NCBI RefSeq assembly: GCF_033807575.1
Contig: NC_084711.1
Span: 8,680,001-8,744,000, forward strand
Source: Cydia pomonella
Taxonomy: Eukaryota > Arthropoda > Insecta > Lepidoptera > Tortricidae
Reading direction: 5' to 3'
DNA: 64,000 nt
Shown here: one piece after another, positions 11,506-20,100 of the stretch
How positions within the stretch are numbered: position 1 is the stretch's first letter
Layout of the letters: each line of letters starts with the position of its first letter
Translations under genes and position numbers: made by a program
The notes under the pieces: model-generated
Told to the model about the DNA's origin: nothing
Database searches by the model: none
The model's input: the letters and a program-made list of their open reading frames with translations, nothing else

Positions 11506-11895
11506 GTTGCCTCTCTGTCTCACTTCTAAATTAAAAGTAAAAAAAAATAGTAAAAATTGTTTATTTCAAGAAATATTCACTTGGATACAGTTTTTACTGA
11601 CCTCCACACTAGGCTTTGCCTGTCCCGTGGAGGAGAGAATGATAACCCTAAATATCTAGTAATACAATAATGCTAATAACGAATAACATGTTTAAATGAA
11701 ATTATTAGACAAAATAGTATTAGAGAATTGAACAATGGGTAGGTACATTTGTTATTACAGGAAAGACTAAATTGTAAAACTAGACGATATATATTTAATA
11801 TAGTGAAAGAAGATAGAGAAATAGAGATAAAGATAAAGTAAAATAAAATTGTTACCTTCTATTAACTTAATAAAGTAAAATATTAGGATAGAATA

Positions 11896-11945
11896 AGAGT
11901 TGTGCTTGTGTGTGTGTGTGTGTTTGTGTGCGAGTGTGTGTGTGG
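11896..11945. repeat. GT microsatellite
   Basis: An imperfect (TG)n tract with TTTG and CGAG interruptions. Confidence 0.85.
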
Positions 11946-12001
11946 GACTGGGATGCATAGGAGTGCATATGTTTGTGTTCATATGAGTATGCAAATGTGT
12001 A

Positions 12002-12455
12002 TCAGTATGGTATCCTTATGAGGTTCTCTGTCTCTGAATAGGATAGGTGCATCATGCACTTTATTAGTAGCTTTTTTGCTTCAATTACTGAGTGTTCCTG
12101 AAATTTATAAAGCCTGATTAATCGGTTGTAGATACGGGGATACAAGAAAATTGCAAAGCGGTGTGAAAATGAAGTGTTGACGGAAGTGACAGGTACTTTG
12201 AATATTCTGTTTGTAAGTAATGTCTTATATTCGGGGAGGTTTAAGGCTTTTTTATGTACATGTAATGCAACCCTTATTATATATAGCTTTCGAACACTGA
12301 GCACTTGAGCGTCATGGTATAAAGTAGATGTGGGATATCTCATTGGCTTTCGCAAGGCTACTTTTAGAACAGCTCTTTGCGCTCGTTCAAGTTTTATAAG
12401 GTTGGTAGTTGTTGTGCCTCCCCAGGCAAGAATACAATAGTTTATTATGTAATTA
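12002..12455 (-). pseudogene. 3' end of a LINE (non-LTR) reverse-transcriptase ORF, truncated
   Basis: The minus-strand frame reads through YCILAWGGTTTTNL, LERAQRAVLKVALRKP, VLSVRKLYIIRV and FLYPRIYNRLIR, the typical C-terminal region downstream of the RT domain in CR1/Jockey-group LINEs. The frame is open for about 150 codons. The upstream RT core is missing because the fragment abuts half of a MITE C at 12456. There is no intact element; it is dead. Confidence 0.7.
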
Positions 12456-12509
12456 AGTAAGTGTGACAGGGAGGCAACACATCGAACGTGGTTCGCGGTA
12501 GGCCCTCAG
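12456..12509. mobile_element. Half of a MITE family C element
   Basis: GTGTGACAGGGAGGCAACAC then ATCGAACGTGGTTCGCGGTA and GGCCCTCAG match the right half of the complete family C copies at 14923-15030 and 52939-53045. The left half is absent, replaced by LINE sequence. Confidence 0.65.
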
Positions 12510-12530
12510 AACCCGGACATGTCAACAGGT

Positions 12531-13241
12531 TTTTTAGGGTTCCGTAGCCAAATGGCAAAAAAGGAACCCTTATAGATTCGTCATGTCCATCTGCCTGTCC
12601 GATTATGTCACTGAAACTCAAAAAATCTTTTTTCATCAAACCCATACGTGTGGGGTATCTATGGATAGGTCTTCAAAAATGATATTGAGGTTTCTAATAT
12701 ATTTTTTTTCTAAACTGAATAGTTTGCGCGAGAGACACTTCCAAAGTGGTAAAATGTGTCCCCCCCCCCCCTGTAACTTATAAAATAAGAGAATGATAAA
12801 CCTAAAAAAAATATATGATGTACATTACCATGCAAACTTCCACCGAAAATTGGTTTGAACGAGATCTAGTAAATAGTTTTTTTTTTTAATACATCATTAA
12901 ATTTAAAAAAAAATCGTTTTCATCAAACCTATACGTGTGGGGTATCTATGGATAGGTCTTCAAAAATGATATTTAGGTTTCTAATAACATTTTTTTCTAA
13001 ACTGAATAGTTTGCGCGAGAGACACTTCCAAACTGGTAAAATGTGTGTCCCCCTCCCCCCCTGTAACTTCTAAAAAAAGAGAATGATAAACCTAAAAAAA
13101 ATATATGATGTACATTACCATGCAAACTTCTACCAAAAATTGGTTTGAACGAGATCTAGTAAGTAGTTTTTTTTTTTAATACGTCATAAATGATACGGAA
13201 CCCTTCATGGGCGAGTCCGACTCGCACTTGGCCGCTTTTTA
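12531..13241 (-). repeat. Family R interspersed repeat with an internal 287-bp duplication
   Basis: The ends are TTAGGGTTCCGTAGCCAAATG and, at the right, ATACGGAACCC then GAGTCCGACTCGCACTTGGC, the reverse of the start of the element at 920. Inside, the segment from CATCAAACCCATACGTGTGG (12634) is repeated at 12921, a period of 287-290 bp including the CCCCCC-CTGTAACTT part. It has no coding capacity. Confidence 0.65.
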
Positions 13242-13387
13242 AACAGGTTGTGCGTGTGTCGCGGGCGGCCTAAGGCTTTAAATTTTTAAACCCTGACTAC
13301 AAATGAAGTCGGACGCCGGACGCTCCCCGGACGCCCTCTAAATTACCCCGGACCCGGACGGATGGCAACCCTACATGGAGATATAAA

Positions 13388-14350
13388 GTGGAGAACGCTT
13401 TAACTTTTTTTTGTTATACTAAATTGAACCTTATCGCTGTCAGAAGGGTTACCCTCATGTGGCAGAACAATATTGGTCAGAAACACACTTGGCATAACAT
13501 GTTTCGCAGAAACACTTTCGGTCGAATGGTAATTTTGCATAAAGGTATAGTTGGCATTATTAATACCACGCATACGCCACATTTTGCAGCACATTGTTTC
13601 GTAGAACATTACTTTGGCCGACTTTGGTTTAGCATCATTTTAGGTACCATAATAATCCTATAGCATACTATTACAATTGCATAATTATTTTCTGCAAAGT
13701 AGGCATAATAGGATTGTTAGGTATCTTGCGTCCCCAACACACCCGACTCGCTATCAAAAAGGAAATACAGTCCCAGAGTCACCGTTAGATACGACGACGA
13801 GCGTAGCGAGGAGGAGTGTTAGGTATATTGCGTCCCCAACACACCCGACTCGCTATCAAAAAAGAAATACAGCCCCAGAGTCACCGTTAGGTACGACGAC
13901 GAGCGAAGCGAGGAGGAGTGTTAGGTATCTTGCGCCCTCAACACACCCGACTCGCTATCAAAAAATAAATACAGTCCCAGAGTCACCGTTAGGTACGACG
14001 ACGAGCGAAGCGAGGAGGAGTGTTAGGTATCTTGCGTTCCCAACACACCCGACTCCGATAAAAAAATGAAGTCTATCTTGTAATCAAATGTTATTCGGCA
14101 TGACAACTTTATGCCGCCTAAATATTATGCAAAAAAAGTATCTGCGAAAGTACTATTCGTTTAGAAGACAGTTATGCTCATAAACATGGCAATATAAGAT
14201 TCGATATTATAAAAATCTGCGAATTGATTTATGCCAAAGCATACTCTGCGTAAGGTGTTTCTGCCAAACGTTCATTCTGCCAAGACTTCTGTTCTTTTTT
14301 GACATATATTATGCGAAACAAATATATGTCAAAAAAGTTTCTACAAAACA
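13388..14350. repeat. Composite repeat: 102-bp tandem array between inverted word-rich arms
   Basis: The centre (13712-14065) is about 3.5 copies of a 102-bp unit, starting GTTAGGTATCTTGCG at 13716, 13818, 13920 and 14022. The left arm (about 13430-13700) is rich in GGCAGAAC, GGCATAAC and CGCAGAAAC. The right arm (about 14085-14330) is rich in the complements (GTTATTCGGC, TATGCC, TCTGCGAAAG, TTCTGCCAAACG). The unit is 34 codons long, so one plus-strand frame stays open through the array (repeating VRYLASPTHPTRYQK), but nothing suggests it is translated. I cannot assign the type. Confidence 0.6.
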
Positions 14351-14363
14351 ACAGTGAACCCTG

Positions 14364-14700
14364 TCAGAAAGGTGTTCGTCTTCGTACCAGACTAGAGAAA
14401 ACAGTTCTTGCAGTACGGTTTGGAGTTCTGTTTTTGAAATGATACGCTTTGGAGCTGTTTGATTGTTCACTACCACTCCTGGCCTGATATTCTTCTAGAA
14501 ATTTTACCTTCAGGTCGTCAGGATCTGGCAGATCTTGATTCAATCGCGATGCGAAAGTTGGCAAACTGTAGAGTAGCATTATGCTGAGCAATTACGATGG
14601 TATTTTTATGTCCAAGGCGGCTAGCTTGTCGACTATATTCATGAAATTATTTAAGTGATCACAAATATCTTCTGTGGTCATCCGTTTTAGAACCTATTGT
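14364..14700 (-). pseudogene. Decayed copia-type (LTR retrotransposon) gag fragment
   Basis: The minus-strand frame reads DHLNNFMNIVDKLAALDIKI, then an in-frame TAA, then LSIMLLYSLPTFASRLNQ and KVKFLEEYQARS. That is the UBN2-type gag pattern of copia-group elements (a hydrophobic 'LLxSLPxxF' block followed by a 'LLEEExR' block). Neither pol nor LTRs were recognised nearby. The stop codon and truncation show it is inactive. Confidence 0.6.
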
Positions 14701-14922
14701 TTATGTCAAGCTCGAGTCGATTGCTGATTAAACATCTTTACACTAACATGGTCAAACTATATATTCCATGTTATCCTAGTTTCCCACACACATACACATA
14801 TGACTTATGGTCACCTTAATTAGAAAGAGATGCAACGGCCCACTTTGACTACTCATACAGGCACAGTTTTTGGTAAATGTACACTGTCCGGTTTATTTTC
14901 TTGGTCCGTGGGTGTAAACAGA

Positions 14923-15030
14923 GGGCCTACCGCAAACCACGTTCGAGGTGTTGCCTCTTTGTCACACTTACGTACTAATTCACAAGTGCGACAGAGGGGC
15001 AACACGTCGAACGTGGTTTGCGGTAAGGCC
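14923..15030. mobile_element. MITE family C, complete copy
   Basis: The arms are GGGCCTACCGCAAACCACGT (then TCGAGGTGTTGCC) and the inverse ending ACGTGGTTTGCGGTAAGGCC. The interior CACACTTACGTACTAATTC is short. Its second complete copy is at 52939-53045. The outermost bases are shared with family B. Confidence 0.75.
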
Positions 15031-15055
15031 GCAGGTTTTAATTTTGAAGGCTGGA

Positions 15056-15264
15056 GGCCTACCGCGAAAATCGAAGTTCGTCAATTACGGGCATTTTTCT
15101 CTGTCACGCTAATTACGTCTTAGTAAGAGTAAAAGAAAAAGATCCCCGCAATTTGTGAATTTCGTCAATTGCGGGCATTTTTCTCTTTCACTCTAATTAC
15201 GTGTTAGCGAGAGTAAAAGAGAAAGATCCCCGCAAATTGCGAATTTCGGTTTTTGCGGTAGGCC
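15056..15264. mobile_element. MITE family B, head-to-tail dimer
   Basis: It starts GGCCTACCGCGAAAATCGAA and ends TTCGGTTTTTGCGGTAGGCC. Between these, the TTCGTCAATT..GGGCATTTTTCTCT arm and its complement arm occur twice, sharing one central TTTGTGAATTTCGTCAATTG junction. Unequal exchange or insertion into its own copy would explain the dimer. Confidence 0.7.
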
Positions 15265-15434
15265 CCAAAGAGCATATAATCACTACGTTTTAAGAGACGG
15301 GACTTCCATACTAGCGAGTGGAATCAGTTTGTTTCGCAAATCATTACCAAAATGTACGACAAAGAACTGTCAAAGAACCATAGTACCAACATAAGCGATT
15401 TAAATAGTGTAGTACGCTACATGCTTACGATTCT

Positions 15435-15448
15435 TATCGATATCGATA
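15435..15448. promoter_or_regulatory. Two overlapping DRE-type sites (TATCGATA)
   Basis: TATCGATATCGATA contains two overlapping copies of the palindrome bound by the insect factor DREF, and another TATCGATA lies at 16501-16508. They sit 0.2-1.3 kb from the THAP-like start codon but on its downstream side, so their function is doubtful. Confidence 0.3.
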
Positions 15449-15944
15449 AAATGGGGAGGGTTGAAACATAGGCTCCTGTCTACAAATTTTGTACTCGAAA
15501 TCAGGTTAGCATCGAGTCCACATTTAAATTGTATGTTATATAGTGGATAGTTCTTAATTGGACTACTATCTGGTCGGGCTTAATGTGGACCCGAATTATT
15601 TTAATACAGTTTTTAAGTCGTGTTTTTTTATTTTATTAAATGCTTGATTTTCATAATGATGTGCACATACATGTTTGAATAAATGTAACTTTTCTATGGG
15701 AAGATGTATCAGGTCTTCGTTCCCAACAAATTTGGCCCACTGCCTGCATCTGAAAACATACAGCCTTGGAAAAACATGACTTTATCTACAGTTTATATTC
15801 CATGTGTTTGCTAATGAGATGATCAACTGATTATTTCGCGCTAATATGCATCTATAAATCATGTTTTTCAGCATCCAGTTATCAACAACCCTTTATCAAT
15901 GCTTTAACTTTTTATTTATTTATATGTCTGTTAATCATGAGAAC

Positions 15945-16275
15945 GAGTCTGGCCTTGTTGGCAGCGACCCTGCCTATGAAGCCGATGGTCCCAGGTTCAA
16001 ATCCTGGAACGGACATTTATTAGTGTGATGAGCATGAATATTTGTTCCTGAGACATGGGTATTTTCTATGTATTTATAAATACTTATAAATTAGGTCTAT
16101 GTACATATATATATATACATTATTGCACTAACTGACTTAGTACTAAAGTATGAATGGCATGTGTTGTGGGTATATATATATATATATCGTTGTCTAAGTA
16201 CCCACAACACATGCCATTCATACTTTAGTACTAAGTCAGTTTGTGTAATAATGTCCTATAATATTTCTTTATTTA
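15945..16275 (+). repeat. tRNA-derived SINE, family S1, copy 2, with an inverted duplication
   Basis: The head is GGCAGCGACCCTGCCTATG, then GTCCCAGGTTCAAATCCTGG (B box), then the family body and tail. It differs from copies 1 and 3 in that part of the 3' half is also present upside down, making a perfect 42-bp hairpin (16131-16172 with 16199-16240). Confidence 0.75.
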
Positions 16276-16621
16276 TCATAAAAAACAAAGATTAATTTTC
16301 TTACATTTTAGGTTAATATATTAAATAATCACTAGATAAAAAAAATATGTTAACTAATGACCATTAATGCATAAGTAATAGATAATTTATGCATTATTAA
16401 TCTTCGACGAATTAATTATGGTCATATTGCATGCTAGTTCTAAGGAAATTTCACATATTTAATTTAATTATTTACACTGATATACAAATAAAACTACAGT
16501 TATCGATAGTTATAGTACATCCCTAGTTCACAACAAAAAATAATGTAAAATATCTAATTTTCGATGTGATTATAGCCTGCTGACCCAAAATAAGGTCAAA
16601 AGTATCTAAAGCAATACTTAC

Positions 16622-16731
16622 CAGTCTTCATCCAAGGGAAATTTCGCCATAAAATCCCTTTTTTCGTGATTTTCTCGAGTGGCTCGCTTGCCACATATTT
16701 CACACTTAGTAAACCGTTTTCTCGCTGGCAT
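16622..16731 (-). CDS. Orphan first exon of a THAP-like zinc-finger protein
   Basis: The minus-strand ATG at 16731 opens 36 codons plus two bases and ends at a good donor (CTG|GTAAG). The peptide begins MPARKRFTKCEICGKR and ends KFPLDEDW. A Met-Pro start, a CxxC pair and an FPxD..W block are the N-terminal half of a THAP C2CH zinc finger, a DNA-binding domain common in insect genes and P-element-like transposases. The expected second half (C..H and AVPTIF-type box) should lie to the left, but I could not find a matching exon before the Ly6 gene. It could be a live gene with small dispersed exons, or a remnant. Confidence 0.4.
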
Positions 16732-17152
16732 TGTAACAAACTCGCTCTTTACTCTGATCACGGTTGACTATTTTCGATTTTTGCACTAAATAATAAAGAA
16801 ATTACACGAAATACCCGAACAAAACATTGAAGCCTTCAAAACAAACAAAGCAATTAGGCTGACAGTAGACTTGATGTAAACTTGACAGAATAAATAGCAC
16901 TGACGTTTTCTTTTTCTTCGTTGGCAATGATTTGCGAAACAAATTCCATACAAAACTTTTTTCTTCCTAGTTGCGTCAGCCTGGTAGGCCCCCTGGGCAT
17001 TCGCGAGGGGCGGGTGGGGGAATATTTTGACATATTCTTAATTCTGTAACTTTGGCAAGCTAGATTTTCAAGTGAATTTTCAATTTATTACAAAATAATT
17101 TCCAAACTATTCAAAGATCTGTGTAATAGAATTGCGTAATTCCAAAAATCAA
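16732..17152. promoter_or_regulatory. Head-to-head promoter interval of the THAP-like exon and the PH-domain gene
   Basis: About 420 bp separate the two divergent start codons. A GC-rich patch (GGGGCGGGTGGGGG near 17006) lies toward the PH gene. No TATA box is evident. A GATTTGCGAAACAAA word (16930) recurs, inverted, at 15330. Confidence 0.35.
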
Positions 17153-20100
17153 ATGGAAGGCATTTTATGGAAGTGGACAAATTATTGGAACGGTAATAAT
17201 CAGTTCAATACTCTTTCACATTTCAAAACAAGTGTATCAAACATATGTGTCCAAAAAAATGTTTTATGTTGTCATTGATGATATTCTACAGGTTGGCAAA
17301 CCAGGTGGTTCATCTTGGACAATGGTATCTTGTCATATTATAAATCGCAAGAGGAAGTGAACCAAGGATGCAAGGGTTCAGTGAAAGTATCTGTGTGCCA
17401 AATAAATGGTGAGTTGGAAGCTTACTCATATAATCATGGTCAAACACTTGTCTAACCCTTAATACTACATTAACTTCAAATGTAGCGTTTTTTACTTGTT
17501 TGCTCTTGCCTTAAACTAAACTATATCAGACAATAATACAATAATTTAATAACAAAATTATGAAAGACTATTGCTAACTAAGACTAAGGTGGTGAACGCG
17601 TATGTGATATTCCTGTAGATAAAATTTTACCTAAAGGCCATAATGTCCACATATAATCAAGTGTCAGTGTCATATTTCAAAAAATAATAAATAATAATCA
17701 TGTAGATTAATTTTGTCACTTTTACTTAAAAAGTGGTTGACAATTCGGTATTGTTAAATAAATTATTAAATTACCTATTATAATAAAATTGTTCTCTTGT
17801 CTGTGGACCTGAACCAATTTATAGGATTTTTTTTGAGAAAGATTTTGTTGCTGTGTACAGCATAACCAAGGTTTCAATTCAAAGGTTTAATTATTCTTTA
17901 ATGATTGATTTTCAGTGAACCAAATAGATTCAACCCGAATGGATCTTGTAATACCAGGCCAGCAGCACATGTACCTTCGGGCTCCATCTCCTCAGGACAG
18001 GCAGAAGTGGCTTGTGGCTTTAGGCAGTGCTAAAGCGTGTGTAGACTCTAAGGGTGACTTAAAAGGTAAATAAAAAAAATAACTCGTAAAATTACTGACT
18101 GAAACCTAACTTTTTCTTTCAAAAAATTGGTACAGTTATTGTTGATGAAGTTGGAATTTTAAGAGACATTTTATGACAATATTGGGAATAGGTACAGCAA
18201 GCTGCAACATTGCTAGTCAAGTCTTGAATGAATTTATTCATAAAGTGGAAGATGCGTAAAATCTAAGAAAATTTTGTGCTTTGAATTTAACAGATTAACG
18301 AGATAGCGCTGTACAGCTTCATACATTCAGTCGTAACTCTGATTGTTGACAATTTAATTCAGTGACTGCAAAACATATACCAAGATAAGGGGCACGTTTT
18401 TTTCTTAGACTACCTCTCTATTACAATCCATTCTCTTTGATGGTAGCCTAGCCTTAGGCTGCACACTGGATCATTAAAAACTATTCCCATTATCCTCCAT
18501 GACATAACGCCTGATGATGGGATGAAGAATTACAATATATATGAAGATACAAAACATACATTTTTCAGGGTCTGAAGATCCGAATTCTTTGGGGCACAAG
18601 AAATCTGAACTGCGACTGTACTGTGACCTGCTCATGCAGCAGGTGCATGCGGTAAAGAGTGCAGCTAACACAGAGGGTGGCCCTGAAGTTCAGGTGAGAT
18701 AAAAAAATAAGCAGAATTACTTATAATTCCTTTTTTTTTTTTTTGCAAGAGAACTATATTCAAGCGAAAGCAGTGCAAAATTTGTGTACAAAAGCTGAAG
18801 TAGATGTCACTGCAAGGACCATCATGCGGGAACTGATTGCGGTGCATGTACTAATGCTCTACCATCCTGTTACCAAAAAATGTATGGTGCCATACAACAC
18901 TATCTACTTTAGGGATAAAATTTGCGGCTTCAATATATTGCACTAATATTTCGTTGTCTATCTCAGGGATCACCAATTAGTTTCTTTAGGATCCAGGTTT
19001 TTAAATATAATTACCATTGTGGCCCGTTTTTAATTGAGTTTAATAAGCGAATTCGTACTCCACGAACTCATCGCTCATCCGTTGGTCGAATTTTTTTTTT
19101 TTTTTTTTTTATACCACGACGGTGGCAAGCAAGCATACGGCCCGCCTGATGGTAAGCAGTCACCGTAGCCTATGGACGCCTGCAACTCCAGAGGTGTTAC
19201 ATGCGCGTTGCCGACCCTTTAAAAATCTGTACACTCCTTTTTTGAAGAACCTCATACTGTAGACCCTCGGGAAAACCTCGGCAGGTAGCTCATTCCACAA
19301 CCGGAGCGTGCGCGGGAGGAAGTTCCTCTTAAACCGCACAGTGCGTGACCATTTAGGTTCTAGGGTGTGAGGATGAACACCCTGCCGACGGCGGGCGGTG
19401 CGGTGATAGAAAGTAGCCGTGGGCATCATGTCAAACAATTCTTCAGAGCACAGCCCATTGTACAAGCGGTAGAACACACATAAGGAGGCAAAGTCTCTCC
19501 TTAGACTTAAAGGTTCAATACCGCTTGTGAGTTTGGGATCGTCGACGATTCGTACAGCACGTCTTTGAACTGAGTCGAAGGGCCCAAGCTGGCATCCAGG
19601 TGCTCCTGCCCAAAGGTGACAGCAATACTCCATATGGGGTCTGACTTGCGATTTATAAAGTAGCAGTCTTTGCCCTGGAGTAAAGTATCGCTTTGCTTTA
19701 TTGAGCACACCGAGTTTTTTAGATGCCAGCGCAGCCTTCCCTGCCAGATGACTACGGAATTGGACGTCACTGGAGATGTCGACACCGAGGATCCCAATAC
19801 TCCCTGACATGGTAAGGGCTGTGCCTTGGAACCGTGGGACCACAGTAAATGGGGTTTTCTTAGCGGTAAACGCGCAAACTTGTGTCTTTGTGGGGTTGAA
19901 CCGGACTAAATAATCCCGACCCCACACCGAAACTCTGGATAGAGTGTTCTCAATATCCGACACAAGGTTTTCACGGCTCTCCAGCACCTCAGAACGAGGG
20001 ATGTTAGCGCGGCCTGTGTAAAAGGCATCCCCAGTGCTATCGTCCGCATAGCAATGAATATCGCCGATAGACAACATGTCATTGATGTGCAGCAGAAACA

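Larger units (their letters stand above)
11317..13373. mobile_element. hAT-like element (hAT-2) with 8-bp target duplication, host of a repeat nest
   Basis: The left end is TAGGGTTGCCATC and the right end is GATGGCAACCCTA, perfect inverted repeats of 13 bp. They are flanked by the same 8-bp word CATGGAGA at 11309-11316 and 13374-13381. An 8-bp duplication and a TAGGGTTGCC-type end fit the hAT superfamily. There is no transposase, so it is a non-autonomous carrier. Inside lie MITE B (11384-11505), a GT microsatellite, a LINE pol fragment (12002-12455), half of a MITE C (12456-12509) and a family R element (12531-13241). Confidence 0.75.
11068..16621. other. Repeat-filled interval between the Ly6 gene and the THAP-like exon
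   Basis: No intact gene is visible. In order it holds: hAT-like element 11317-13373 with nested repeats; the tandem array with inverted arms (about 13430-14330); a decayed copia-type gag (14364-14700, minus); MITE family C (14923-15030); a dimeric MITE family B (15056-15264); and SINE S1 copy 2 (15945-16275). The parts about 15270-15940 and 16280-16500 are AT-rich with nothing recognised except overlapping TATCGATA sites. Confidence 0.65.

Noticed and set aside
11069..11659. Plus-strand open frames of 80-97 codons near the Ly6 gene
   Set aside because: They run across the hAT-2 left end and MITE B and are read from repeat sequence.
13712..14065. CRISPR-like array
   Set aside because: Units are 102 bp and nearly identical throughout with no variable spacers, in an animal genome.
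13677..14069. 130-codon repeat protein in the 102-bp array
   Set aside because: The period is a multiple of three, so an open frame is automatic. There is no start context, signal peptide or family match.
15945..16020. True tRNA gene
   Set aside because: The A/B-box-like head is part of a SINE: the cloverleaf is incomplete, the body continues for 250 bp, and three copies share the same non-tRNA tail.
18730..18946. Extra exon of the PH gene (67-codon frame)
   Set aside because: Exons 4 and 5 join in phase 0 with family sequence on both sides. The frame has no family similarity and lies in intron DNA.
19507..19797. 96-codon minus-strand frame inside LINE-A
   Set aside because: It is out of frame with the RT open frame that covers the same bases.
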